A stretch of 47,523 nucleotides of DNA from Bacillota bacterium (GTDB lineage Bacteria; Bacillota; UBA4882; UBA8346). The notes beneath the pieces were generated by a model. It saw nothing but the letters and a program-made list of their open reading frames with translations. It ran no database searches and was not told the DNA's origin. Shown one piece after another: positions 1-9,079 of this stretch. The first letter of the stretch is position 1. Each line of letters starts with the position of its first letter. Both the position numbers and the translations under genes were made by a program. The stretch covers positions 1 to 47,523 of the forward strand of contig JARKQY010000032.1 of NCBI GenBank assembly GCA_029974635.1. Direction: 5' to 3'.

Positions 1-1
1 T

Positions 2-1657
2 TTGTTATTTGCGATTAGTATAAGCGCCAGCGCGGCTCCGGCCTGGGCGCCGAATACCGCCTATACAGTTGGCAATATCGTTACGTATAGTGGCGCTGAT
101 TATCAGTGTTTACAATCCCATACTTCTTTAGTAGGATGGGAACCACCGGTTGTCCCGGCACTGTGGAAATCAATACCCGGCGGAGCGACCCCGACTCCCA
201 CCAGAGCGGCAACCCCAACGCCAACAAGGGCAGCAACCGCAACACCTACTAGAGCCGCTACCGCGACACCAACCAGAGCGGCAACAGCGACTCCAACCCG
301 AATAGCAACAGCGACACCGACTCCCGGTACCGGTATAGTATTAACGCTAAATGGAAATGTCTTGACTTGGACCGATTCTGCAAACGGCAATGATTATCAT
401 GTGTATAAAAACAGCAACTGGATTGCATGGACCGGGATACGAACATATACCATCAGCGGCGCTGTTACGGGAAATACTTTCTATGTAACCAATGGCAGCG
501 GTAGTGTCATAAGCAATACGGTGATTTATGGCAGCAGCTCGACCCCGACTCCGACTCCGACCAGAGCGGTGACTGCAACCCCGACGCCCACTAGAACGGC
601 GACCGCAACCCCGACTCCGACCAGGGTGGGAACCGCAACTCCAACTCCAACCACTCCGCCGAACACGGCTTTGCCGAAACGTATTATGAGTGGTTATTGG
701 CATACCTGGGGCAGTGGCGTACCATTTATAAAATTAAGAGATGTTAATCCGAATTGGAATGTTATCAACGTCTCTTTTGCTGAACCGGTATCGCCGGGCA
801 GCACCGACGGCCGGATGAAATTTGCGGTTACCGGGGATCCTCTTTATACGGACGCTGACTTTAAGGCGGATATTCGATTGCTGCAAAGCCAAGGAAAGAA
901 AGTTGTTTTGGCCATTGGCGGATATGAGGGGTATTTTTCACTCACCTCATCCAGCGCAGTGAATACTTTTGTCAACGCCATCAAGGGATTCATTAATACA
1001 TACGGATTTGATGGAATTGATATCGATCTGGAGCAGTCTTCAGTCCAGTTGAACAGCGGGGCTGATCCGGACTTTAGAAACCCGACTTCGCCCAAAGTAG
1101 TCAATATGATTAATGCGATTCGTTCCATTGTTAATTCGTATGGCTCGAACTTTATTCTGTCATGGGCTCCGGAAACCTTCTATTTACAATTGGGTTACCA
1201 ATATTACGCCGGAATTAACCCTTATGTAGATAGCAGGGCGGGAGTTTACATTCCGATGATCCATGCTTTGCGGGATAAGACCACTTACGTGCAGGCGCAA
1301 TTGTATAATTCCGGGCCCATCCTGGGATTGGATGGCGTCAGCTACACTATGGGCACGCCCCAAGCAATTGTGGCAATGTGTAAGATGTTGCTGCAAGGTT
1401 TCAATGTCAATGGAAATCCCAGTTATTTCTTCCCGCCGTTACGGCCTGATCAGGTTGTGATTGCAGTGCCGGCTTCGTCCGGAGCCGCCGGAAGCGGTCA
1501 GATTTCCAATTCGCAGCTACAACAAGCCTTCAGTACCTTAAACCAAAGCTATCCGACACTGAGAGGCATTATGGCCTGGTCCATCAACTGGGATGCATTC
1601 CAGAACGGCAATTCATTTGTCATTAGCAACCGGGCATATCTTAATACCTTACCATAA
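2..1657 (+). CDS. Secreted GH18 chitinase with N-terminal CBM5/12 (5' end outside window)
   Basis: Hydrolyses beta-1,4 N-acetylglucosamine chains outside the cell. The visible frame opens inside the signal peptide, so the true start lies upstream. Order: signal remnant ending in ASA; CBM5/12 chitin-binding module at about residues 12-58, with the YxCLQSHTSLVGWEPP core; a Thr/Pro/Arg linker (59-110); a small beta-sandwich, probably FnIII-like (112-181); a second linker; GH18 barrel (226-551). The DGIDIDLE motif at 337-344 matches DxxDxDxE, with Glu344 as the predicted acid. The usual SxGG strand reads AIGG. Closest to ChiD-type bacterial chitinases as I recall them. A stem-loop follows the stop, and another GH18 gene lies 250 bp downstream. 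Family assignment is secure; substrate is inferred from the family. Confidence 0.93.
   Translation: MLFAISISASAAPAWAPNTAYTVGNIVTYSGADYQCLQSHTSLVGWEPPVVPALWKSIPGGATPTPTRAATPTPTRAATATPTRAATATPTRAATATPTRIATATPTPGTGIVLTLNGNVLTWTDSANGNDYHVYKNSNWIAWTGIRTYTISGAVTGNTFYVTNGSGSVISNTVIYGSSSTPTPTPTRAVTATPTPTRTATATPTPTRVGTATPTPTTPPNTALPKRIMSGYWHTWGSGVPFIKLRDVNPNWNVINVSFAEPVSPGSTDGRMKFAVTGDPLYTDADFKADIRLLQSQGKKVVLAIGGYEGYFSLTSSSAVNTFVNAIKGFINTYGFDGIDIDLEQSSVQLNSGADPDFRNPTSPKVVNMINAIRSIVNSYGSNFILSWAPETFYLQLGYQYYAGINPYVDSRAGVYIPMIHALRDKTTYVQAQLYNSGPILGLDGVSYTMGTPQAIVAMCKMLLQGFNVNGNPSYFFPPLRPDQVVIAVPASSGAAGSGQISNSQLQQAFSTLNQSYPTLRGIMAWSINWDAFQNGNSFVISNRAYLNTLP
184..330 (+). repeat. Tandem linker repeat encoding Thr-Pro-Thr-Arg-Ala units
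   Basis: About five imperfect copies of a 24-bp unit encode the octapeptide TPTRAATA, inside the first linker of the GH18 gene. A related 30-bp unit (ATPTPTRxxT) recurs three times at about 541-655. Such low-complexity Thr/Pro linkers separate catalytic and binding modules and are often O-glycosylated. The repeat number is probably prone to slippage. The same linker style occurs in all other modular glycosidases here except the GH27. Confidence 0.85.
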
Positions 1658-1671
1658 TTAGGTTTTTCCAT

Positions 1672-1703
1672 AATAGCCTGGGCCTTATCCGGCCCAGGCT
1701 ATT
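1672..1703 (+). terminator. Stem-loop after the first chitinase gene
   Basis: A perfect 13-bp inverted repeat, AATAGCCTGGGCC against its complement, with loop TTATCC, begins 15 bp after the stop codon. No clear T-run follows, so it may be a weak terminator or an mRNA 3'-end stabiliser. Confidence 0.6.
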
Positions 1704-1904
1704 GCTACTATAATTAAGGATAGCTGCCGGGGGCCGGATCAGCATATTTATTTTCATACTAAAAAAACATGACAGAATACTTGTTTTCCACCGGATAAAA
1801 TTAGTCCGGATGGTATTTGCAGGAAGAGAGGTGATTCACCAAAGGCCATAATAATGATTAGCTGGTTTCAAAAAAAAGAATCAGAGAAAGGCAGGAATGA
1901 TTGA

Positions 1905-3500
1905 ATGAGTGCTACAATGAAAAAATCTCGTAGCAAGACGGTATTGTTTTTACTAAGTATCATTTTATTGACATCGCTGTTGTTAGGGGCTAATCTGGCG
2001 GTCATCAACGCGGCCGCATGGGCTCCCAATACCTATTACGCCGTTGGGGCCCAAGTAACTTATAATGGTGCCACATATCAATGCTTGCAGGCACACACTT
2101 CCCTGGTGGGGTGGGAGCCCCCCGTTGTGCCGGCACTATGGAAGCCGGTGAGCGGCGGAACCAGTACACCGACACCCACCAGACCGGCGGCCACTCCAAC
2201 ACCACCCCCGGCGGGTAAAGTAATCCCGGGCAAGATTGAAGCTGAAAGCTATAATGCCATGTCCGGTATTCAGACTGAGAGTTGCTCTGAGGGCGGATTA
2301 AATGTCGGATGGATAGAGGCCAACGACTGGATGGATTATAACGTTAATGTCCAATCGTCGGGGACTTACAATGCGCAATACCGGGTGGCAAGTACCGGCA
2401 CCAGCGGAAGATTTGAGTTGCGGAGAGGCAGCACCGTTTTAGGAAGCTATACCGTGCCCAATACCGGAGGCTGGCAATCCTGGACGACTGTTTCATCCAA
2501 CGTTAATTTGACGGCGGGTTCCCAGGCCTTAAGAATACTTGCAACCGGCAGCGGTTGGAATATCAACTGGATGAACTTTACGCAAGGCGGTTCTGCGACA
2601 CCGACACCGCCTTCACCCACAAGCCCTCCCCCGGTAGGAAGCTGGCCGAACAGGGTATTCGCCCCTTATGTGGATGTTTCCCAATGGCCGACATTTAGCA
2701 TTAACAATTGTCACAGCAGAACCGCTCAAAAATATTATACTTTGGCCTTCATCCTGGCAAGCGGCACGGAGCCAGCCTGGGGCGGTTCTGTTCCGATGTC
2801 GCAGAACTTCTACATGGATGAGATTAATAACATCCGCAGTAAAGGCGGAGATGTCATCGTTTCTTTCGGCGGCGCCAATGGAACCGAATTAGCCCTGGCC
2901 ATTACCGATGTGGCCACATTACAGGCAAAATATCAGTCAGTGATTAATCGATACGGATTAACCTGGGTTGATTTCGATATCGAAGGCTGGGCGGTCGCCG
3001 ACAGGCCTTCCATTGACCGCCGAAACAAAGCCATCCGGGGTTTGCAGGCCGCCAATCCTAATCTGACGATTGCTTTTTGCCTTCCGGTTATGCCGTCGGG
3101 CTTAACGGCCGATGGCCTCTATGTCCTGCAAAATGCCAAGTCCAATGGCGTGAGAGTTGATGTGGTTAATGTCATGGCGATGGATTACGGCGGAAGCTGG
3201 GATATGGGGCAGGCTGCCATTAGTGCGGTTCAGAACACCCGGAATCAGTGCACCAGTATTGGAATAAGTCCCAAAATGGGGGTTACTCCCATGATTGGTG
3301 TGAACGATGTAACGATAGAGGTGTTTTATCAGGCTGATGCCCGTGAAGTATTATCATTCTGTCAATCCAACAGTTATATGCGGTTGATCTCTTTCTGGTC
3401 GGTGAACCGTGATAACGGCAGCATGGGTCCGCTATATTCATCATCCCAGATTCCGCAATCGGAGTTTGAATTCACCAATATTTTTAAGGCGTATCAATAA
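1905..3500 (+). CDS. Secreted GH18 chitinase with CBM5/12 and CBM6
   Basis: A second secreted chitinase-family enzyme. Order: signal peptide (1 to about 37, hydrophobic VLFLLSIILLTSLLL core); CBM5/12 (about 38-80, again with the HTSLVGWEPP core); Thr/Pro linker; CBM6 (about 105-225); linker; divergent GH18 barrel (about 245-531) with DFDIE at 356-360, Glu360 being the predicted catalytic acid. The ATG at 1905 is preferred over the one at 1917 because a purine-rich AAAGGCAGG lies about 9 bp upstream. The CBM6 usually binds beta-glucan or xylan chain ends, so pairing it with a chitin module suggests a mixed chitin/glucan target (inference). Its CBM6 is nearly identical in protein to the one in the GH16 gene at 43897. 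Endo- or exo-activity cannot be told from sequence. Confidence 0.92.
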   Translation: MSATMKKSRSKTVLFLLSIILLTSLLLGANLAVINAAAWAPNTYYAVGAQVTYNGATYQCLQAHTSLVGWEPPVVPALWKPVSGGTSTPTPTRPAATPTPPPAGKVIPGKIEAESYNAMSGIQTESCSEGGLNVGWIEANDWMDYNVNVQSSGTYNAQYRVASTGTSGRFELRRGSTVLGSYTVPNTGGWQSWTTVSSNVNLTAGSQALRILATGSGWNINWMNFTQGGSATPTPPSPTSPPPVGSWPNRVFAPYVDVSQWPTFSINNCHSRTAQKYYTLAFILASGTEPAWGGSVPMSQNFYMDEINNIRSKGGDVIVSFGGANGTELALAITDVATLQAKYQSVINRYGLTWVDFDIEGWAVADRPSIDRRNKAIRGLQAANPNLTIAFCLPVMPSGLTADGLYVLQNAKSNGVRVDVVNVMAMDYGGSWDMGQAAISAVQNTRNQCTSIGISPKMGVTPMIGVNDVTIEVFYQADAREVLSFCQSNSYMRLISFWSVNRDNGSMGPLYSSSQIPQSEFEFTNIFKAYQ

Positions 3501-3538
3501 AGCCTAACGTATTGATGTCGAAAACTGCCTGAAAAGAC

Positions 3539-3594
3539 AAGGGGGCCGTTCCAAAGTGTTTTTAAAATGCTTTATGGATGGCCCCTTTATTATA
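3539..3594 (+). terminator. Rho-independent terminator after second chitinase gene
   Basis: AAGGGG(G)CC pairs with GGCCCCTTT across a long loop that contains an additional GTTCC/GGAT pairing, and it is followed by a T-rich TTTATTATAT tail. It lies about 38 bp past the stop codon. Confidence 0.7.
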
Positions 3595-3746
3595 TCTATT
3601 TTTCCATATAAAATAATTATTTGATAAGAAAAAGAAATACGATCAAAATCCTGATTTCGATCCGGAGGAAAAATGATATAATTATGAAAGAAGATAATGA
3701 AGAATATAAATTATAAAAATAATACTTGAATAAGGGAGTATGAAGC

Positions 3747-4085
3747 ATGAAAAAAGCTGCAGTTAATGATTTTAAAAGCATTAATCAACATGAATTCGGT
3801 TATTTGAAGTCCTTCAATTTGGAAAAGAAACTCGAAAATAAACGCAACCCCGAATATACGTTAAAGATGGTTCTTGCGAAGATTCCCTATGATAATAAAG
3901 AGCTTAAGGTGATTTTTCATGATGTGCGGGATTTGAAAGTGGGCAACCTGGCGAGCCAGTATAATTTGGTTATAAATATCACGGTTTCGGACAATCCTTC
4001 CGAAGGAATTAATTACCGGGTATGGGAAAGCGAGCATGAAATATTTTCTTTTCATTGCAAATCTTTTGAGTATAAATTGGCTTAG
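3747..4085 (+). CDS. Hypothetical protein, 112 aa
   Basis: I do not recognise this family. It is a soluble, lysine-rich protein with no signal peptide or membrane segment. The N-terminal third is charged; the rest has alternating hydrophobic residues that suggest beta strands (LKVIFHDVRDLKVG, LVINITVSD). The ATG start has GGGAG about 8 bp upstream, and the base composition is AT-rich compared with the neighbouring glycosidases. It stands alone between a terminator and the convergent SleB-like gene. Size and composition would fit a small binding or immunity-type protein, but nothing in the sequence shows that. Confidence 0.65.
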   Translation: MKKAAVNDFKSINQHEFGYLKSFNLEKKLENKRNPEYTLKMVLAKIPYDNKELKVIFHDVRDLKVGNLASQYNLVINITVSDNPSEGINYRVWESEHEIFSFHCKSFEYKLA

Positions 4086-4163
4086 TGGCTCCGGGTTTAA
4101 TGAGACTGTTATTTGCGGTTCGTCCGTAGCCCGGGATAATGGGAGAAAGCCGGGAGAGATATT

Positions 4164-5054
4164 TCAGCGCAAAAAAACATGATTCCCGATTCTTATGAGA
4201 ACCCGTAAGTTAGCGGTTGCAAAAAACCGGAGTCCCTCGGGAGAAGAAGTGGCGGGATTATAAAAATACAGGGCTCCACGAGAAGGATCAACGCCTTTTA
4301 GGGCATCTTTGGCGGCTTCAAATGCAAGTTCCGTAGGCCGAATGGTTGGAATTTTAGGAAGACTGCTGAATTGACCGGGTTGATAAATGACTTCCCGGAT
4401 AGTTCCAGGAAACTCACCGCTTTTGGTCCGGTTTAGCACAACGGCAGCCACGGCAACCTGTCCATCATAGGGTTCACTGCCTGCTTCGGCGGTGACTAAT
4501 TTGGCAAGCAAAAGAAGATCGCTGTTCGTAACGGTGTCTGAGTTGGGACTGGTGGTTTCAGAGGAGCTGGCGCCCAGGAACTGATAATTGATGGAGAGTC
4601 CGATAACGGGTGTAAAACCGGGTTTTGACTCGGCGCGGTTAAACAGTTCATTGGGAATGGTCCGGGCTTCCAGGGCCATGGAAAGGCCAGGTATGAGCTT
4701 TTGAAAGCCCCATTCAGCGCCGCAGGTAAACTCCAATTTCTGAGATATGGTTAAACCGGAGTTGTATCGATCATTAAGGTCACGTACTCCTAAGCCGATA
4801 TATGTATAAGAGGTTCGAAAAACTGGGTTGGTTTTATACAGTATGGAGGCGGAGAGGCTGTAATCCGGAATACAGTAATAACCGCTAATACCCCAGGTTT
4901 CAGTAAACCAAAGACTAGCTTTCAGGGTATTTAGATTCAATTGATCATTTTTGAACTGCCATTCCGCTCCTCCTGTTAACCCAGCCTGGGTTGGTATTCC
5001 CAATCCAAACAACAAGATGATAATACACAGGAAAACAAGGGATTGCTTCTTCAA
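4164..5054 (-). CDS. Exported SleB-type cell-wall hydrolase with N-terminal beta-strand-rich domain
   Basis: Predicted exported peptidoglycan hydrolase. I start it at the TTG at 5054: GGAGG sits 8 bp upstream and a typical signal peptide follows at once (MKKQSLVFLC..., cleavage near TQA). An upstream ATG at 5156 would add 34 residues ahead of the signal. Residues about 25-165 are rich in alternating aromatic/polar strands and resemble part of an outer-membrane barrel. Residues about 175-296 form a Hydrolase_2/SleB-like domain (LAKLVTAEAGSEPYDGQVAV, then VLNR and a C-terminal GNHVF), the lytic transglycosylase fold of spore-cortex enzymes SleB and CwlJ. The fusion is unusual. It lies downstream of the helicase gene on the same strand, 142 bp apart. 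Confidence 0.8.
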   Translation of the reverse strand: MKKQSLVFLCIIILLFGLGIPTQAGLTGGAEWQFKNDQLNLNTLKASLWFTETWGISGYYCIPDYSLSASILYKTNPVFRTSYTYIGLGVRDLNDRYNSGLTISQKLEFTCGAEWGFQKLIPGLSMALEARTIPNELFNRAESKPGFTPVIGLSINYQFLGASSSETTSPNSDTVTNSDLLLLAKLVTAEAGSEPYDGQVAVAAVVLNRTKSGEFPGTIREVIYQPGQFSSLPKIPTIRPTELAFEAAKDALKGVDPSRGALYFYNPATSSPEGLRFFATANLRVLIRIGNHVFLR

Positions 5055-5196
5055 AATTAACTCCTCCAAAAGATAGGAATAGTTTTTAACTTTTTCGCTG
5101 ATTTTTGTAATTTTTCCTGCTGAAACCATACATTTTATCATTTTGATTTTGGCCAAAAAAGTTTTGGTGACTGTTAAACGGCTACCCGGTTACGCC

Positions 5197-7632
5197 TCAA
5201 TGGCACCAAAATTCCTGTAATATTTGCCGATAGTCAGAAGTAGAGAATGGCCGGCCCGGCATAAACCAATCGGAAGGCAGCAACTCCCGGTAATTTTCTT
5301 GCAGGTAGCGATCATCCACCAGTAATACGACCCCCTTATCATCGGGCGTCCGGAATACCCGCCCCGCCGCTTGAATCACCCGGATTAACCCCGGAATCAG
5401 ATATGCGAATAAAAACCCCTGTCCGTTGCGTTCATCAAAGTATCTCCGGACTAGCTCTTGTTCATCATTGACCATGGGCAATCCGGGGCCTACAATCATT
5501 ACCCCAATCAACTGTTCCCCGGGAAGGTCGATTCCTTCGCCGAATATTCCGCCGAGAACAGCCAGCCCCACGTTGGATTGGTTGTTTTTGACAGCGGCTG
5601 CGGTATCGGTAACCCGTTGCAAAAATTCTTTTTTTGATGTTTCATTCATGGAGGAACTTTGGATATATAGCCTTGCTTTCCCCGTAAGCAGCGGTTTTAT
5701 ACAGGTTAGAATCGTATTCAAGTAGCTGTATGAAGGGAAAAAGATCAGGTAATTGCCGGTGTGAGCCGTTACCAAATCAAAGATGCAACGGGCCAGGATT
5801 CCGGCGGTGTGGTTGCGCAGCCGGTAGCGGGTATCAATTCCCGGAACATGAAAATATAAACGGGTTTCCTGAGGGAATGGCGATGTTAACCGGATTTGCA
5901 GGTAATCGGGACCGCCTCCCAGGAGTTCCTGAAAATAATCTACCGGCGAGAGGGTTGCCGAGAAAAACACGGTTGAACGGCCTTTATCCAGACGCTGGCG
6001 CAAAAAGGGGCCGGGGTTTAGACAGAAAAGGCGCAAATAAATCCATTTTTGGCGTTCTTCCTCCGACTCCTCCGGGTTGTTTGACCGGCCCCCGTTTGTC
6101 TGGCCTGAATCCTCCTCTTGTTTCACATAGATACTGTAATCCTGATTAATTAATGTAACAACCCGGGTAAAAGCCACTAGATTAAAATAAAACTCTTGGA
6201 CCCGATCCCGCAGTTTCGGCGCTAAGGGCTGCTTCAGATATAGTTCCAACAGCGCCGCCAGCCGTTCCAAGGCCGGTAAAAATAGGTCGGGCAGCCCAGC
6301 TAGAAGCGTTCCGGGGCGGCCTTCGGCTTGCAGCTCATTTTGCCATAATTGAAAAAATTCTTCCAGATTGGCGCAGGCCGCGTCCGCCTTCGGCTCCGAT
6401 CTGCCGATGAGGATCCGTAATTGAGCCAGCTCACGTTGGGAGAGCGCCGCCGAATACATTTCCCGGCCCCGCGGAACCAGATTGTGCGCTTCGTCCACCA
6501 GGAATAAAAAATCATTGCGGCCGGAATGAAGAAAAAAGCGGCGTAAATAAACGCCTGGATCAAATACATAGTTGTAATCGCATACGATTAAATCTGTCTG
6601 TAGGGAGAGATCCAACGATAACTCAAAGGGGCAAACCAGGTTCTCTTTAGCATATTCCATAATCAATTCCGGGGTAATCAATTCCTTCTCAAGGATTTCG
6701 GGGATGATCCGCTTGACTTTGGCGTAGTAATCATTGGCGTAGATGCAATTCTGAGGGTGGCATTTCAGCTCCGCAGCCAGGCAGACCCTGGATTTGGCCT
6801 CGATAAAGACGGTCCGCAGCCTCAATCCCTGCCGCATGATGCTTACTAAGGTTTTGCGCAGAATTTCCTTGCCTGCGGTCTTGGCCGTCAGGAAGAAGAT
6901 TTGGTTGAAACGGCTACTTTCCGCCAGGCGCTTTAGTACAGGGTAAAGTACCGCGATGGTTTTGCCGATACCGGTGGCCGCCTCCGCAAAAAGGTCCCGT
7001 TCTTGCTCCAGCGCCAGTGAAACCATATCCATGAGTTGGTTCTGTCCGGGCCGGGGTTCCTGGAAAGGGAACCAGAGTTTGGCGATGGAATCATTACGTA
7101 CCCCGCGCCATTGGTCATAGCCTTGCCGGTGGGCAAGAAACGCATCGGCCAGGGAGAGAAAAAATTCCGCTCCGGCCTCCGGAGAAATGTTTAACGGGAA
7201 AGAGCGTTCGGTCAGGTCATCCAAATTGAGGTAGGTTAGTTTGCCGGTAATTTGGAGATCCGGATGTTGGGCCATGAGAAAGTAAAGGTATAATTTTAAC
7301 TGGGCTTCGTGGATCGGATACTGGCCGGGTTGGAGGTCGGCTACCGGGGTATAGGTGGTTTTAATCTCTTCGACAATGATTTCCGATTCCGACTCCTGGA
7401 TGCCGTCAATCCGTCCCCGGACCATCAGACGGTATTCAGCGGTTTCGTAAGGAAATTCTATGCTTACCTCCGTACGGTATCCCGGCGGACGTTGGGAGAT
7501 AACGATCTGGTGCCCCTCGCTGCCTTCCTGGCCACGGGTAGTGGGAGAGAAGGAGGTATTCAGATCTTTGGGGTTGAAGATGGTTTCGAGTAAATCCCTG
7601 ACTCCGATTTTGATCTCCGGTTTTTTGGACAT
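5197..7632 (-). CDS. DinG/XPD-family Fe-S helicase with N-terminal PD-(D/E)XK nuclease domain
   Basis: ATP-dependent DNA helicase of superfamily 2, 811 aa. The N-terminal about 190 residues look like a RecB/Cas4-type PD-(D/E)XK nuclease (GRIDGI..., IIVEEIK, then an HEAQLKLYLYF helix). The helicase follows: Walker A ATGIGKT at 219-225; an Fe-S cluster domain with Cys284, Cys291, Cys296 and Cys334; the DEAH box at 380-383; and a C-terminal motif VI region with QAAGRVFR. The family acts in DNA repair by unwinding damaged or structured DNA. The ATG has AGGAG about 9 bp upstream. The promoter carries a LexA-like box, consistent with DNA-damage induction. The nuclease assignment rests on motif spacing only; the helicase is secure. 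Confidence 0.9.
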   Translation of the reverse strand: MSKKPEIKIGVRDLLETIFNPKDLNTSFSPTTRGQEGSEGHQIVISQRPPGYRTEVSIEFPYETAEYRLMVRGRIDGIQESESEIIVEEIKTTYTPVADLQPGQYPIHEAQLKLYLYFLMAQHPDLQITGKLTYLNLDDLTERSFPLNISPEAGAEFFLSLADAFLAHRQGYDQWRGVRNDSIAKLWFPFQEPRPGQNQLMDMVSLALEQERDLFAEAATGIGKTIAVLYPVLKRLAESSRFNQIFFLTAKTAGKEILRKTLVSIMRQGLRLRTVFIEAKSRVCLAAELKCHPQNCIYANDYYAKVKRIIPEILEKELITPELIMEYAKENLVCPFELSLDLSLQTDLIVCDYNYVFDPGVYLRRFFLHSGRNDFLFLVDEAHNLVPRGREMYSAALSQRELAQLRILIGRSEPKADAACANLEEFFQLWQNELQAEGRPGTLLAGLPDLFLPALERLAALLELYLKQPLAPKLRDRVQEFYFNLVAFTRVVTLINQDYSIYVKQEEDSGQTNGGRSNNPEESEEERQKWIYLRLFCLNPGPFLRQRLDKGRSTVFFSATLSPVDYFQELLGGGPDYLQIRLTSPFPQETRLYFHVPGIDTRYRLRNHTAGILARCIFDLVTAHTGNYLIFFPSYSYLNTILTCIKPLLTGKARLYIQSSSMNETSKKEFLQRVTDTAAAVKNNQSNVGLAVLGGIFGEGIDLPGEQLIGVMIVGPGLPMVNDEQELVRRYFDERNGQGFLFAYLIPGLIRVIQAAGRVFRTPDDKGVVLLVDDRYLQENYRELLPSDWFMPGRPFSTSDYRQILQEFWCH

Positions 7633-7654
7633 GGAATGCTCCTGATTTGGGTGT

Positions 7655-7668
7655 CGAATAAATGTTCG
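7655..7668 (-). promoter_or_regulatory. LexA (SOS) box of the helicase gene
   Basis: CGAATAAATGTTCG matches the Gram-positive LexA/DinR consensus CGAACRNRYGTTCG at 13 of 14 positions. It sits 22 bp upstream of the helicase ATG and just downstream of the predicted -10 element, where a repressor would block transcription. Confidence 0.6.
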
Positions 7669-7676
7669 TATTCCCT

Positions 7677-7705
7677 ATTGTAACATTTTTGAGGCAGGGA
7701 TGCAA
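7677..7705 (-). promoter_or_regulatory. Sigma-A-type promoter for the helicase gene
   Basis: On the minus strand TTGCAT (7705-7700) and TACAAT (7682-7677) are separated by exactly 17 bp. Transcription would start about at the LexA-like box. Confidence 0.55.
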
Positions 7706-8040
7706 TTTACACCTATTAAGATTCCAATTCTGAGGTGTGAAGATAATTGCGGGGGTATTTCCCTTGATCGTTCGCCCTGGTATCAGCAAGTTCTCTTTGC
7801 GTACGGAAAAATTTGTTAACTATATTATACCATGCGAGTAATATGACCTATAAAGAAGCTAGCTTTTGTTTCAATATTTTGTATCGAAAAGCTATTCCAT
7901 TTCTGGTTGCGCAAGGTTTTTATTTAAAAGGAAAATTCGTAATTTTATAGAACCAATATATAACAAATTGAATTTTTTCTCTATAACCTTAACCTTAATC
8001 TTAATAAATTATTCTATTAATATTACGAGGAGTGATTAGT
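7706..8040. other. Divergent intergenic region
   Basis: AT-rich spacer between the helicase promoter and the lipoprotein gene. It holds a possible plus-strand -10 region (TATATTATACC near 7821) and a short CCTTAA-type tandem repeat around 7984-8005. I see no gene or RNA in it. Confidence 0.5.
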
Positions 8041-8905
8041 GTGAAAAAATTATTGATTGTGATGCTGTTGATGTCATTAATATTATTGGTCATCGGCTGC
8101 GGCGGCGGTCCACCGCAGACGAGTTCTTTTCAGATAGAACACTTATATTGGTATGGGGACAATATAGACCCCGGATATTGGACCAGAGAAACCGTTGTTC
8201 CTCCAACGACGATATTTACGAGTGCGTTAAACTTCATTATCAAATATTCAGGAAATATTTCATACCAAGATATTGATAGGATCGTCTTTACGTCAGTTGA
8301 TACCGGTATTTGGTGGAGGTTTTACCCTGAAGCAAGACATTTTGATACATCCAACCAAATCAGTTTTTTGTGGTGTTATTATACTGATAGTCCCCATACA
8401 ATACCAATCGGTGAATACAGAGCAGAGGTTTTCTTGAAGGGGGGCAGTACATCAACATCGGTTACGGCAACGTTTAGTGCCCCTGGAAGCACTACTACCA
8501 ACAATATAAGATATTTGTACTCAGAAAATTACTCGTTCTCCCCTCCTTTTGATTATGATACGCTGTTAAAGCGGGCTGAGAATATTTCGGTCGATAAAAC
8601 CGAAACGGGAATAACAGTTAACTTTACTAGCGACGATCCAAGGGTTTATGACGGTTTTCTATGGTTTTTTGATACCGGCGGTAATTATGTCGGATCATCG
8701 ATTCCGGGCGATGGGAATAACCATTAATACTGACGGTCTTACAAATAGTATTGTGATTCCAGCGAATAGTCCATACCTTAGATTGGAAAATTCAGCTACA
8801 TATAATGATATTAGGCGGTTACATGTTTTATTGTACGATGGGAAGCAATTCGCTCCTAACGCAATGTTTGATTACCGGTCAATTTCCGATTATATTAAAT
8901 TTTAG
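8041..8905 (+). pseudogene. Lipoprotein gene, frameshifted near its 3' end
   Basis: A secreted lipoprotein: a signal with a lipobox ending VIGC, then a Gly/Pro-rich stretch and a beta-rich body with no family I recognise. The GTG at 8041 has AGGAG (8028-8032) 8 bp upstream; the in-frame GTG at 8032 overlaps that site. The first frame stops at 8727 after about 228 residues. The +1 frame (8648 onward) continues without interruption to 8905 with sensible protein (INTDGLTNSIVIPANSPYLR...). One indel near 8700-8725, around GATGGGAATAACC, would restore a product of about 287 aa. It could be a real mutation or a sequencing error. The AT-rich composition differs from the glycosidase genes. Confidence 0.6.
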
Positions 8906-9079
8906 CGCTCAGGCAGGCCGCCAATACTTTAAGGATGAGTTGACCTCGATTCGTAATGTCCCTGGGAACGTTAATTTTTATATATTCATATTGCTGCTGA
9001 TTATCGATAAATTTGGTGCTGATTGCGGAAAGCCGCAGACAGGGCCATTTTCTATGATTATAATGCCATTTTATCCATA

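Noticed and set aside
103..390. Minus-strand frame encoding Val/Gly/Ala repeats (GVGVAALVGVAVAA)
   Set aside because: It is the complement of the Thr/Pro/Arg linker repeat. The same shadow appears opposite every linker (for example 41143-41343, 45342-45617).
184..655. Regular short repeats resembling a CRISPR array
   Set aside because: Units are 24-30 bp in frame with the chitinase, with no spacers and no cas genes nearby; they are protein linker repeats.
1800..1900. Possible riboswitch before the second chitinase gene (CCGGA/TCCGG hairpin, GGTGATTCACC)
   Set aside because: Stems are short and none of the known aptamer cores I can recall is present.
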